NCBI RefSeq assembly: GCF_033100095.1
Contig: NZ_CP136921.1
Span: 32,501 to 96,500 of the forward strand
Length of the DNA stretch: 64,000 nucleotides
DNA from: Diaphorobacter limosus
GTDB taxonomy: Bacteria > Pseudomonadota > Gammaproteobacteria > Burkholderiales > Burkholderiaceae_C
Direction: 5' to 3'
Part shown: piece after piece, positions 1 to 10,872 of the stretch
Layout of the letters: every line of letters begins with the position of its first letter
Numbering within the stretch: position 1 is the first letter of the stretch
Program-made: the position numbers and the translations under genes
Notes under the pieces: generated by a model
The model's input: only the letters and a program-made list of their open reading frames with translations
What the model was told of the DNA's origin: nothing
Databases searched by the model: none

Positions 1-60
1 GGTTAGAGCACCGTCTTGATAAGGCGGGGGTCGTTGGTTCGAGCCCAACTAGACCCACCA
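1..60 (+). tRNA. tRNA-Ile (GAT), 3' part, cut by window edge
   Basis: The window opens inside the D-arm of a tRNA. Anticodon GAT lies at 18-20 in a normal anticodon loop, followed by a T-arm with GGTTCGAGCC and a 3' CCA at 58-60. The order tRNA-Ile, tRNA-Ala, 23S is the classic 16S-23S spacer arrangement, so the 16S gene should lie just upstream of the window. Confidence 0.93.
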
Positions 61-90
61 AGCGTCCAACGCGAGGATAGAGAAATCCTG

Positions 91-166
91 GGGGGATTAG
101 CTCAGCTGGGAGAGCACCTGCTTTGCAAGCAGGGGGTCGTCGGTTCGATCCCGTCATCCTCCACCA
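91..166 (+). tRNA. tRNA-Ala (TGC)
   Basis: A 76-nt cloverleaf. Acceptor GGGGGAT pairs with ATCCTCC with one G-U pair. The anticodon loop is CTTTGCAAG with anticodon TGC, the T-arm is GGTTCGATCC, and CCA is encoded at 164-166. It is the second tRNA of the rrn spacer. Confidence 0.97.
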
Positions 167-508
167 TCCAAGAGAAGTTCAACACCAAAGCGGCTTTGCA
201 AGAGGCTGCTTTGGCGTTGATCGATATAGATCGATTGACACGGCTGTTCTTTAAAAATTCATAGAGTCGAATCAGCGTTGCTAGCGGAAAGCGCCGAAAG
301 GCGCACCGTGCCGCTAGCAACCTAAATTTGATTGCGTCAAAACGAACAGAAGCAATTTTGTTCAAGTAATGACGAATCGTTCTCGAGGCTGCGTTGAAAG
401 ACGCAACCGAAGAAACATTCACATTACGGCATAACGCGCGAGGTGCGAGACCTCGCAAGTCTTTGAACTCGAAATGGAAGCTTCTTGCAAAAGAAGTCAA
501 AGTTATAG
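167..508 (+). other. 16S-23S internal transcribed spacer, distal part
   Basis: About 340 bases between tRNA-Ala and 23S without a gene. It holds a boxA-like antitermination site (245-256) and the 5' arm of the 23S processing stem (497 onward). Open frames across it are short and have no coding character. Confidence 0.85.
245..256 (+). promoter_or_regulatory. boxA-like antitermination site
   Basis: The sequence TGTTCTTTAAAA resembles the boxA element (TGCTCTTTAAMA) bound as RNA by NusB/S10 in rrn leaders and spacers. Its position between tRNA-Ala and 23S is usual for betaproteobacterial spacers. Function is inferred from the match. Confidence 0.6.

Positions 509-514
<6 letters not shown>
497..514 (+). 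repeat. 23S processing stem, 5' arm
   Basis: This 18-nt segment (begins TCAAAGTTATAGGG) is perfectly complementary to 3376-3393 at the other end of 23S. Such stems bring the ends of pre-23S together and are cut by RNase III. Confidence 0.85.
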
Positions 515-3375
<2,861 letters not shown>

Positions 3376-3383
<8 letters not shown>

Positions 3384-3393
3384 ATAACTTTGA
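3376..3393 (+). repeat. 23S processing stem, 3' arm
   Basis: Perfect 18-nt reverse complement of 497-514. It starts inside mature 23S and extends past its 3' end. Confidence 0.85.
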
Positions 3394-3508
3394 TTGCTCC
3401 AACACGAGCAAAGACTGTTATGCCAAGTACGCAATCAAATACACACCTGATTCCAGACTCTATGAATTCGCCGTGCAGTCACACACCGACTGCATAGCTC
3501 CAAGTTAT

Positions 3509-3622
3509 GCCTGATGACCATAGCAAGTCGGTCCCACTCCTTCCCATCCCGAACAGGACAGTGAAACGACTTCGCGCCGATGATAGTGCGGATCCCCGTG
3601 TGAAAGTAGGTCATCGTCAGGC
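3509..3622 (+). rRNA. rrf: 5S ribosomal RNA
   Basis: About 114 nt. Helix I pairs GCCTGATGACC at the 5' end with GGTCATCGTCAGGC at the 3' end, and the conserved CCGAACAGG block lies inside. It is followed directly by a strong terminator. The 125 bases between 23S and 5S hold no tRNA. Confidence 0.96.
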
Positions 3623-3637
3623 TATTACAGCCCAAAC

Positions 3638-3670
3638 CGCCCTCCCACTTACATAGTGGGAGGGCGTTTT
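3638..3670 (+). terminator. rrn operon intrinsic terminator
   Basis: A perfect 12-bp stem (CGCCCTCCCACT / AGTGGGAGGGCG) with a 5-nt loop, followed by TTTT. It sits 16 bases after 5S and closes the rRNA operon. Confidence 0.93.
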
Positions 3671-3695
3671 GCTTTGGGGATTTGATTTGAGCTCT

Positions 3696-4433
3696 ATGCA
3701 ACTTCAAGATATTCTTTATTCACAGGGCTTTGGCACTCGCCGTGTTTGTGCGGGTTTGATTCAACAAGGCTGGGTATCCGTGTATCAGGCGAACCTTCCG
3801 GAGCCGATGACATGCCTGGAAGCGACGCAAGACTTTCAGGCGCAGGATTTGGTGCTGCGTGTCCAGGGTTTCGACTGGCCGTACCAGGCCAAGGCCTATG
3901 TGATGCTGCATAAACCCGTCGGCACGGAATGTTCACAAAAGCCATCAGCCTATCCCAGTGTGTATACGCTACTGCCGGCGCCACTGCGGCAGCGGCCGAG
4001 CAAGGGCGCGGTGAGTGGTGTGCAGGCTGTTGGGCGGCTGGATCAGGATACGACCGGCTTGCTGCTGCTCAGTGATGATGGACAGTTCATTCATCGCATG
4101 AGTTCACCCAAGAAGCATGTCCCCAAGGTGTATCAGGTGACGACCAAACATCCAGTGACCGCCGCGCAGATTGAACGTTTACAGGCTGGAGTGGTACTGG
4201 ATGACGACCCGCGCCCGGTACGGGCTGCTGCCTGCGTGCAGCTGGATGAGCGGTGCATTGACTTGACACTGACAGAGGGCAAGTACCACCAGGTCAAGCG
4301 CATGATTGCCGCCGTGGGCAATCGCGTCGAGGCACTGCATCGTTCCCGTATCGGTGGCTTGTCATTGCCTGACGACTTGCAGCCAGGGCAGTGGCGGTGG
4401 CTGACTGCGCAGCAGATCGCGCTGCTCACATAG
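3696..4433 (+). CDS. rsuA: 16S rRNA pseudouridine synthase, RsuA family
   Basis: The 245-aa protein isomerises a uridine in 16S rRNA (position 516 for the E. coli enzyme). A short S4-type RNA-binding region (about 1-50) precedes the catalytic domain. The signature GRLDQDTTGLLLL at 113-125 carries the catalytic Asp (D116). The following SPKKHVPKVYQV stretch resembles RsuA rather than RluE/RluF, which usually read GRLDxDSxGLL. An ATG at 3696 was chosen because the upstream in-frame start at 3669 lies in the terminator. It stands alone, 26 bases after the rrn terminator. The exact target nucleotide is inferred from the subfamily. Confidence 0.85.
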   Translation: MQLQDILYSQGFGTRRVCAGLIQQGWVSVYQANLPEPMTCLEATQDFQAQDLVLRVQGFDWPYQAKAYVMLHKPVGTECSQKPSAYPSVYTLLPAPLRQRPSKGAVSGVQAVGRLDQDTTGLLLLSDDGQFIHRMSSPKKHVPKVYQVTTKHPVTAAQIERLQAGVVLDDDPRPVRAAACVQLDERCIDLTLTEGKYHQVKRMIAAVGNRVEALHRSRIGGLSLPDDLQPGQWRWLTAQQIALLT

Positions 4434-4562
4434 TCGGCGTTCCCAGCAATGATTGGGAGCGCGTCAACGATGAATACTGAATGCGCGTTATGCATCAGGC
4501 CTTTCATCGGGCGTGCGTGCTGCAGCTGGTTGTTGGCACTCGCTAATTTCAAGGGAGCAAGA

Positions 4563-5543
4563 GTGAAACAACTGATGATGCTGCGGGCTGTCGGGATGTT
4601 CATGGTCGCCTGCTGGGCATGCGGGCTGCAGGCAGCACAGCCGCCGGTGTTTGTGCTCAATTCCCTGCAGGCCGACATCAGCGTGATCGACCCGGAGAGT
4701 TGGGTCGAGACGGCGCGCATCCCCACCGGCAAGGAGCCGCACCATCTTTACCTGACGCCGGATGAAAAATCGCTCATCGTTGCCAATGCTCTCGGCGACA
4801 GCCTGACCTTTGTCGATCCGGCCACGGCCCAGGTGCAGCGCACGGTGCGTGGCATTGTGGATCCCTATCACCTGCGGTTCTCGCCCGACATGCATTGGCT
4901 GGTGACTGCGGCCAACCGGCTTAACCATGTCGATTTTTACCGTTGGGACGGCCAGAACCTGACGCTGGTGCAGCGCGTGCCCACGGGCAAGACGCCCAGC
5001 CATCTGTGGATAGACAGCGGCAGCCGTGTACTGTATGCGTCCATGCAGGACAGTGACGAGTTGGTCGCCATCGACATCGGTACGCAGAAAGTCCTGTGGC
5101 GCACCAGCACCGGCGCCATGCCCGCCGACGTGTACGGTAGCCCGGATGGCAAGCGCATATTTGTCGGGCTCACCGGTAGCGACAGCGTGGAGGTGTTCGA
5201 TATATCGGGCGAGCAGCCACGCAGCGTGCAGCGCATCAAAACCGGCAGTGGCGCTCACGCCTTTCGCGCCGCCGGCGACGGACGGCATCTGTTCGTCAGC
5301 AACCGGGTGGCCAACACCATCAGCAAGGTCGATATGCAGGCATTGCGCGTTGTGGACTCTTACCCTGCGCCGGGTGGGCCCGATTGCATGGATGTTTCGA
5401 CCGATGGACGCTGGATCTATGTGAGCGCGCGCTGGGCGCGCAAGCTGCTTGTGATCGACACCGTGGAGCGCAAGGTGGCACGATCCATCCCAGTGGGCAA
5501 GTCGCCCCACGGTGTCTGGACGCTGAAACATGCCAAACGCTGA
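4563..5543 (+). CDS. exported YVTN-type beta-propeller protein
   Basis: A 326-aa protein with a hydrophobic export signal (about residues 1-24, ending CGLQA-AQ) followed by roughly 40-residue propeller repeats. Blades recur as ISVIDPESWVETARIPTGKEPH, LTFVDPATAQ and LLVIDTVERKV, each with the FxV-D-x-x-T rhythm of YVTN/YncE proteins. The GTG start at 4563 is preceded by AAGGGA at good spacing. Starting further upstream would add about 38 residues in front of the signal peptide. The stop overlaps the next gene by 14 bases, so the two are probably co-translated. No enzymatic residues are recognisable; the role is probably binding or scaffolding in the periplasm. Confidence 0.75.
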   Translation: MKQLMMLRAVGMFMVACWACGLQAAQPPVFVLNSLQADISVIDPESWVETARIPTGKEPHHLYLTPDEKSLIVANALGDSLTFVDPATAQVQRTVRGIVDPYHLRFSPDMHWLVTAANRLNHVDFYRWDGQNLTLVQRVPTGKTPSHLWIDSGSRVLYASMQDSDELVAIDIGTQKVLWRTSTGAMPADVYGSPDGKRIFVGLTGSDSVEVFDISGEQPRSVQRIKTGSGAHAFRAAGDGRHLFVSNRVANTISKVDMQALRVVDSYPAPGGPDCMDVSTDGRWIYVSARWARKLLVIDTVERKVARSIPVGKSPHGVWTLKHAKR

Positions 5544-6387
5544 CCGCCATTCGCCGTCGTCACGCAGGGTCTATATTCATTTTGCTATATACTTAATAGC
5601 TGTTTGCGCTTTGCCGATAAGCGCAAAGGCGGAAAATGCCTGTAAAGGCACTGTCTACCTGACCTTTGATACCGGCCATATGGGCGTAGCCTCGTTGGTG
5701 GCCGAAGTGCTGCACCGGCAGGGCGTGCAGGCCACTTTTTTTGCCGCTGACGAGCATACCCAGACCGGAGGCAGCAGCCTGGATGAGCGTTGGGCCCCCT
5801 GGTGGCGCGCGCGGGTGGCCGAAGGGCACGAGTTCGCCTCGCACACGATGCACCATGTGTACTGGCGTGGCGACGCGGGTACGGCCCGGCAGCCGTCCTT
5901 CAGGGTCAGGCCCACCGCCGGCCCCCAGGCCGGGCAGAACCTGACCCTGACGGCGGCGCAATACTGTGCACAGATCGATGCCGCGACGCAGCGGCTGCGC
6001 ACCATCACCGGCAAGGAGCCGTTGCCGATGTTTCGTGCACCGGGTGGCAAGACCTCGCCGCGCCTGTTGCGCGTGGCGCAATCCTGCGGCTACCACCATG
6101 TGGGCTGGACGCCTGCCGGTTTCCTGGGTGATGAGCTGCCGAGCGAGCGCTACAGCAACGCCCAGCTGCTTCAACAAGCCTTGCGCGCTATTCACGATGG
6201 CGACGTGCTGCTTGCACACCTGGGCATCTGGTCGCGCAAGGATCCCTGGGCGCCGGCCGTGCTCGAACCCCTGATCCAGGGCCTGAAGGAGCGTGGCCTG
6301 TGTTTTCGTACCCTGCGTGAGCATCCGCGCTTTCAGGCCGGGCTGACCTCTGATGACGCAGCCCGCAGTGGTTCCGGGCGTCGATGA
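5530..6387 (+). CDS. exported polysaccharide deacetylase (NodB domain)
   Basis: A 285-aa protein with a signal peptide at about 13-35 and a NodB-type carbohydrate esterase domain. Motif 1 is TFDTG (45-49), so the second, metal-binding Asp of the usual TFDDG is Thr. Motif 2 is SHTMHH (104-109), motif 3 is FRAPGGK (168-174), and motif 5 is LLAHLG (227-232). The family removes N-acetyl groups from peptidoglycan or chitin-like sugars in a metal-dependent way; the substrate here is unknown. It overlaps the propeller gene by 14 bases. The signal-peptide codons coincide with a 9-bp hairpin repeat (5603-5627). Confidence 0.78.
   Translation: MPNADRHSPSSRRVYIHFAIYLIAVCALPISAKAENACKGTVYLTFDTGHMGVASLVAEVLHRQGVQATFFAADEHTQTGGSSLDERWAPWWRARVAEGHEFASHTMHHVYWRGDAGTARQPSFRVRPTAGPQAGQNLTLTAAQYCAQIDAATQRLRTITGKEPLPMFRAPGGKTSPRLLRVAQSCGYHHVGWTPAGFLGDELPSERYSNAQLLQQALRAIHDGDVLLAHLGIWSRKDPWAPAVLEPLIQGLKERGLCFRTLREHPRFQAGLTSDDAARSGSGRR
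5603..5627 (+). repeat. AGCGCTT-type hairpin repeat inside coding sequence
   Basis: A perfect 9-bp stem TTTGCGCTT / AAGCGCAAA with a 7-nt loop, preceded by AATAGCTG. It resembles the intergenic copies at 26026-26044 and 29223-29266 but lies within the deacetylase gene, in the signal-peptide region. Confidence 0.6.
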
Positions 6388-6397
6388 GGGCCGATTG

Positions 6398-7402
6398 ATG
6401 GCAAACGCCCTGTCCTGGCCGAGTCAATGGTTCGACACCGCTCAGCAGTGGTTGTTCGAAGCCCTGGTGCAGCCCCTGCTGTTTGCGCTGGGCCAGGCCA
6501 GCGTGCTGGAGGATGCGTACGCCGCCACCGGCTGGCTGCTCGTGGGTTTGCTGCAACTGGCGGTGATGCTGGTCGTGATCGCCCCGCTGGAGCGCTGGCG
6601 CCCGGTGGAGCCGCTGCGCGATCATGCGGCGGTGCGGACCGATGTGATCTACACCTTGATCCATCGTCTGGGCCTGGTACGTGTAGTGCTGTTTTTCGCC
6701 ACCGCCGTGCTCTGGGATGGTTTGTTTGGTGCCCTGCGCACGCATGGCTGGCAAACCTGGCAGCTCGACGCGCTATGGCCCGGTGTGACCGACCAGCCAT
6801 TGCTCAGCCTGCTGCTGTATCTGCTGGTTTTCGATCTGCTGGATTACTGGATACATCGTGGCCAACACCATTTCGACTGGTGGTGGAGCCTGCATTCCCT
6901 GCACCATTCACAGCGCCAGATGACCCAGTGGAGCGACAGCCGCAATCACCTGCTGGACGACCTGCTGCGCGACGCCATCATCGTCAGCGTGGCGCAGTGC
7001 ATAGGCGTGGCGCCGGGGCAGTTCGTGGCCATCGTCGCGCTGACGCAGCTCAGCGAAAACCTGCACCATGCCAACCTGCGCCTGTGGTTTGGCCACTGGG
7101 GCGAGCGCCTGTGGATCAGCCCGCGTTTTCACCGGCTGCACCATGCCGTCGGCGTGGGCCATGAATCGCTTGCACCCGCAGGGCCGGGCACGGGCAGCAT
7201 GGCCCTGGGCGGGCGCAACTTTGGCGTGCTGCTGCCCTGGTGGGACATGCTGTTTGGCACGGCCAACTTCGAGCATCGTTATGAGCCCACGGGGGTGCGC
7301 GACCAACTCGAACCGGGGGCCGATGGCCGCTTGCGCGACTACGGCCGAGGCTTTTGGGCGCAGCAATGGCGCGGCCTGTTGCGCCTGGCGGGGCGTGGCT
7401 GA
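6398..7402 (+). CDS. sterol desaturase / fatty acid hydroxylase superfamily membrane protein
   Basis: The 334-aa protein has several membrane segments and the diiron histidine clusters of the fatty acid hydroxylase superfamily: HRGQHH, HSLHHS and HRLHH. Such enzymes use O2 to hydroxylate or desaturate lipid chains at the membrane. The ATG at 6398 has a GAGGG ribosome site 8 bases upstream; an earlier in-frame ATG at 6353 lacks one and would overlap the deacetylase more. The downstream EI24 gene starts 15 bases after the stop, so they may be co-transcribed. The substrate cannot be named; hopanoid or fatty acyl lipids are possible. Confidence 0.78.
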   Translation: MANALSWPSQWFDTAQQWLFEALVQPLLFALGQASVLEDAYAATGWLLVGLLQLAVMLVVIAPLERWRPVEPLRDHAAVRTDVIYTLIHRLGLVRVVLFFATAVLWDGLFGALRTHGWQTWQLDALWPGVTDQPLLSLLLYLLVFDLLDYWIHRGQHHFDWWWSLHSLHHSQRQMTQWSDSRNHLLDDLLRDAIIVSVAQCIGVAPGQFVAIVALTQLSENLHHANLRLWFGHWGERLWISPRFHRLHHAVGVGHESLAPAGPGTGSMALGGRNFGVLLPWWDMLFGTANFEHRYEPTGVRDQLEPGADGRLRDYGRGFWAQQWRGLLRLAGRG

Positions 7403-7417
7403 GCGGGCAGCCGCGCT

Positions 7418-8326
7418 ATGCTTGCGGGTATGGGGCCACTCTTAGATTCTTTCTGGCGCGCCGTGGGCTATTGCCTGATGCCGCGCATCATTGCGCTATC
7501 GTTGTTGCCACTGATCCTGATCACCCTGGTGGCCGCAGGCGGGGCGCATTTCTATTGGGCAGCGGCCGTGGCCTGGACACAGGCCCAGCTGGAGGGTGCC
7601 AACTGGCTCCAGCTATTGTGGGGCTGGCTGCACCACTTTGGCGTGGACAACCTGCCCGTGATGCTGGCGCCGCTGCTGGTGCTCATGCTGGCCATACCCA
7701 TCATCGTCATTGTCTGTGTGCTGGTCGTGGCCGTGCTGATGGCGCCCTCCATCGTGTCATTGGTTGCGCAGCGGCGCTTCGAACAACTGGAGCGCAAGCG
7801 CGGCGGCACCTTGTTCATCAGCGTGCTGTGGTCGCTTGGCTCCACCCTGGCGGCGATCCTGGCCTTGGTGCTTTCCATGCCGCTGTGGTTGGTTCCGCCC
7901 CTGGTGCTAGTGCTGCCGCCGCTGATCTGGGGCTGGCTGACCTATCGGGTGATGGCCTTTGATGCGCTGGCCGAGCATGCCAGCAAGCCAGAGCGGCAGG
8001 AGATCTTCAAGCGCCACCGCCTCAGCCTGCTGGCCATAGGCATTCTGACCGGGCTGTTGGGCGCCGCGCCAGGCATCGTCTGGGCCTCGGGGGTGGTGTT
8101 CGCGGCGGCTTTCTTTGTGCTGGTGCCGGTGGCGATCTGGATCTACACGCTGGTATTTGCCTTTTCCTCGCTGTGGTTCACGCACTATTGCCTGGCAGCG
8201 CTTCAGCGGCTGCGCGAGCAGGGCGGTGATGCGGGAGCCAGAGCCGTGCCGGCCCCACCGGTCATCGCCACCAGCGCACCGCCTGCACTGGCCGCTCCCC
8301 CGTCTTCAGGCCCACAGCTCCCATGA
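7418..8326 (+). CDS. EI24 / CysZ-like multispanning membrane protein
   Basis: A 302-aa integral membrane protein with about five or six hydrophobic segments (residues about 22-50, 85-113, 140-175, 208-260) and a Pro/Ala-rich soluble C-terminus. Long helices broken by short loops and an FxxHR segment (EIFKRHRLSLLAIG) suggest the EI24 family, which includes the sulfate transporter CysZ; the function here is unproven. The start could also be the ATG at 7430. The stop overlaps the next start as ATGA (8323-8326), which indicates translational coupling. Confidence 0.65.
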   Translation: MLAGMGPLLDSFWRAVGYCLMPRIIALSLLPLILITLVAAGGAHFYWAAAVAWTQAQLEGANWLQLLWGWLHHFGVDNLPVMLAPLLVLMLAIPIIVIVCVLVVAVLMAPSIVSLVAQRRFEQLERKRGGTLFISVLWSLGSTLAAILALVLSMPLWLVPPLVLVLPPLIWGWLTYRVMAFDALAEHASKPERQEIFKRHRLSLLAIGILTGLLGAAPGIVWASGVVFAAAFFVLVPVAIWIYTLVFAFSSLWFTHYCLAALQRLREQGGDAGARAVPAPPVIATSAPPALAAPPSSGPQLP

Positions 8327-9144
8327 CTCCCAACTTCGGCCTCATCATCGTCGGCGACGAGATCCTCTCCGGCAAGCGCGTGGACAAGCATTTGGCCAAG
8401 GTCATCGAACTGCTGGCCGCGCGCGGGCTGGCGCTGGGCTATGCCGACTATGTGGGCGACGACCGCCCGCGCATCACCGCGACGCTGCAACGGGCGTTTG
8501 CCGCGTCCGATATGGTCTTCAGCTGCGGCGGCATTGGTGCCACGCCCGACGACCACACGCGCCAGTGCGCGGCGGCGGCACTCAACCAGCCCCTGGAACT
8601 GCACCCTGAAGCAGCGGCGCTGATCCGCGAGCGCATGCAGGACGTTGCGCGCGAACAGGGCCAGCCGTATGAACCCGGGCGCGCCGACAACCTGCACCGC
8701 CTGAACATGGGGGTGTTTCCGCAAGGCGCACGCATCATTCCCAACCCTTACAACAAGATCCCGGGGTTTAGCTGCGACGGCCCCGGCGGTGGCATGGTGC
8801 ATTTCGTCCCGGGCTTTCCGGTCATGGCCTGGCCCATGGTGGAGTGGGCGCTGGAGCATTACTGCGCTCAGTGGTTCAACCGCCAGCCGCAGACCGAGCA
8901 CTCCGTCGTGCTATATGGCGCCATGGAGGCCACGCTCACCCCGCTCATGGAGGGCATCCAGGCGGCTCACCCCGGCATCAAGGTGTTCAGCCTGCCCAGC
9001 GTCGATCACCCGGTGCATGGCAGGCATGTCGAGTTGGGCGTGAAAGGCGCCGCAGCCCTGGTGCCTGCCGCGTGGCAGCAGATGCACCAAGCATTGCACC
9101 AGTTTGGTGCAGTGATGGGCCCCGAAACGGTGCGTCATTTGTAA
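8323..9144 (+). CDS. CinA N-terminal / molybdopterin-binding domain protein
   Basis: A 273-aa MoCF-type protein. The N-terminus IIVGDEILSGKRVDKH and the loop SCGGIGATPDDHT are diagnostic of the molybdopterin-binding fold found at the start of CinA. The C-terminal nicotinamide-nucleotide amidase domain of full CinA is absent; stand-alone versions are common in betaproteobacteria. It starts with a 4-base overlap with the EI24 gene. The last 17 codons contain a consensus NtrC operator (9095-9111) serving glnA downstream, so this stretch is probably under dual selection. Confidence 0.8.
   Translation: MTPNFGLIIVGDEILSGKRVDKHLAKVIELLAARGLALGYADYVGDDRPRITATLQRAFAASDMVFSCGGIGATPDDHTRQCAAAALNQPLELHPEAAALIRERMQDVAREQGQPYEPGRADNLHRLNMGVFPQGARIIPNPYNKIPGFSCDGPGGGMVHFVPGFPVMAWPMVEWALEHYCAQWFNRQPQTEHSVVLYGAMEATLTPLMEGIQAAHPGIKVFSLPSVDHPVHGRHVELGVKGAAALVPAAWQQMHQALHQFGAVMGPETVRHL
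9095..9111 (+). promoter_or_regulatory. NtrC binding site (enhancer) for glnA
   Basis: TGCACCAGTTTGGTGCA is a perfect palindromic match to the NtrC consensus TGCACC-N5-GGTGCA. Its centre is about 84 bp upstream of the -24 GG and about 109 bp upstream of the expected start site, very close to the -108 site known at E. coli glnAp2. It lies within the coding sequence of the preceding gene. ntrB and ntrC are encoded 2-3 kb downstream. Confidence 0.82.
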
Positions 9145-9185
9145 TCTTAGAATCACGCGCCTTGCTTGCCTGGGTGCTGCAGCGC

Positions 9186-9202
9186 TGGCACGCAAGCTGC
9201 TT
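9186..9202 (+). promoter_or_regulatory. sigma-54 promoter of glnA
   Basis: TGGCACGCAAGCTGCTT matches the -24/-12 consensus TGGCAC-N5-TTGC with the invariant GG and GC exactly 10 nt apart (GG at 9187-9188, GC at 9199-9200). It sits about 50 bases upstream of the glnA start. Together with the NtrC site it predicts nitrogen-limitation control. Confidence 0.82.
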
Positions 9203-9250
9203 ACCAATGTTCATCTTTGTGGATGAGTCCTTTATTTTTGGAGAAACCTG

Positions 9251-10666
9251 ATGGCCAAGACCGTTGCAGACGTGATGAAGATGGTGGAGGAGAACGAAGT
9301 CAAGTTCGTGGACTTGCGCTTCACCGATACGCGCGGCAAGGAGCAGCACGTGACGGTGCCTGTTTCTCACTTCGATGAAGACAAGTTCAGTTCCGGCCAT
9401 GCCTTTGATGGCTCGTCCGTCGCCGGCTGGAAGGGCATCGAGGCCTCGGACATGCAGCTGATGCCCGACCCGAGCACGGCCAACATCGACCCCTTCTTTG
9501 AGGAAACCACGCTGTTCCTGCAGTGCGACGTGGTGGAGCCCGGCGACGGCAAGGCCTACGACCGCGACCCGCGCTCCATCGCCAAGCGCGCCGAGGCTTA
9601 CCTGAAGGCTTCCGGCCTGGGCGACACGGCCTACTTCGGCCCCGAACCCGAGTTCTTCATCTTTGACGGCGTGCGCTGGAGCAACGAACCGGGCAAGGTG
9701 TTCTTCGAGATCGAGGAATACGAAGCCCCTTGGAACAGCGGCACCAAGTTCGAAAGCGGCAACCGCGGCCACCGCCCCACCACCAAGGGCGGCTACTTCC
9801 CCGTGCCGCCGGTGGACAGCACGCAGGACATGCGCGCCGAGATGGTGCTGATCCTCGAGCAGTTGGGCATTCCGGTCGAAGTCTTCCACCACGAGGTGGC
9901 CGGCGCTGGTCAGAACGAGATCGGCACGCGCTTCTCCACCCTGGTCGAGCGCGCCGACTGGACCCAGGTGCTGAAGTATGTGGTGTGGAACGTGGCCAAC
10001 GCCTATGGCAAGACGGCTACCTTCATGCCCAAGCCCTATGCCGGCGACAACGGATCGGGCATGCATGTGCACCAGTCCATCTGGAAGGACGGTAAAAACC
10101 TGTTCGCGGGTGACGGCTACGCCGGCCTGTCGGATTTTGCGCTGTACTACATCGGCGGCATCATCCACCACGCCCGCGCGCTGAACGCCATCACCAATCC
10201 CGGCACCAACAGCTACAAGCGCCTGGTGCCCGGCTACGAGGCACCGGTGAAGCTGGCCTACAGCTCGCGCAACCGCTCGGCCTCGATCCGCATCCCCTAT
10301 GTGGCCAACCCCAAGGGCCGCCGCATCGAGGCGCGCTTCCCCGATCCCCTGGCCAACCCCTATCTGTGCTTCTCGGCACTGATGATGGCCGGCCTGGACG
10401 GCGTGGAGAACAAGATCCATCCGGGCGAGGCCGCCACCAAGGATCTGTACCACCTGCCGCCCGAAGAGGACAAACTGGTGCCCACCGTGTGCCATAGCCT
10501 GGATCAGGCGCTGGAGGCGCTGGACAAGGATCGCGGCTTCCTGACCAAGGGCGGCGTGTTCTCCGACAACATGCTGGACGCCTACATCGAGCTGAAGATG
10601 GGCGAGGTGCAGCGCTTCCGCATGGCGCCGCACCCGGTTGAGTACGACATGTACTACTCGCTGTAA
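9251..10666 (+). CDS. glnA: glutamine synthetase type I
   Basis: The 471-aa enzyme makes glutamine from glutamate, ammonia and ATP in the cytoplasm and is the main ammonia-assimilation enzyme. The N-terminal beta-grasp ([19 protein letters not shown]) is followed by the catalytic domain with [29 protein letters not shown] and a NRSASIRIP segment. The adenylylation site is in LYHLPPEE, with Tyr400 as the modified residue by analogy with Tyr397 in E. coli. Length is typical of GSI-beta. It is preceded by GGAGAAACC and driven by the sigma-54 promoter, with ntrBC downstream. Confidence 0.98.
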   Translation: MAKTVADVMKMVEENEVKFVDLRFTDTRGKEQHVTVPVSHFDEDKFSSGHAFDGSSVAGWKGIEASDMQLMPDPSTANIDPFFEETTLFLQCDVVEPGDGKAYDRDPRSIAKRAEAYLKASGLGDTAYFGPEPEFFIFDGVRWSNEPGKVFFEIEEYEAPWNSGTKFESGNRGHRPTTKGGYFPVPPVDSTQDMRAEMVLILEQLGIPVEVFHHEVAGAGQNEIGTRFSTLVERADWTQVLKYVVWNVANAYGKTATFMPKPYAGDNGSGMHVHQSIWKDGKNLFAGDGYAGLSDFALYYIGGIIHHARALNAITNPGTNSYKRLVPGYEAPVKLAYSSRNRSASIRIPYVANPKGRRIEARFPDPLANPYLCFSALMMAGLDGVENKIHPGEAATKDLYHLPPEEDKLVPTVCHSLDQALEALDKDRGFLTKGGVFSDNMLDAYIELKMGEVQRFRMAPHPVEYDMYYSL

Positions 10667-10693
10667 GTCGCAGCGGGGCTTGCGGCCCATGGC

Positions 10694-10726
10694 ACCAAGG
10701 CGGCTGCGGCCGCCTTGGTCGTTTCT
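10694..10726 (+). terminator. probable intrinsic terminator after glnA
   Basis: A perfect 11-bp stem (ACCAAGGCGGC / GCCGCCTTGGT) with a 4-nt loop, followed by a short T-rich run (CGTTTCT). The T-tract is weak, so it may attenuate rather than stop transcription. Confidence 0.6.
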
Positions 10727-10872
10727 GGATGATGGCTGGCAACAGCCGGAACATTTGGCGCCATCTCGGGTCTTTTGAGCTGATCGCATGGCGGCACAAT
10801 GGGTGCCATGCGGTGATTGCTGGATACTCGCCGCCATCGTGCATGCTTGGCGCATGCCCTGTAAGGATCTCG

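Noticed and set aside
9083..9099. Possible second NtrC site TGCACC-AAGCA-TTGCAC
   Set aside because: The right half does not match GGTGCA and the site overlaps the perfect one; only the 9095-9111 site is supported.
8987..10855. Long open frame (over 600 codons) on the minus strand opposite glnA
   Set aside because: It is a codon-bias mirror of glnA, with His/Gln/Val-rich low-complexity translation and no family resemblance.
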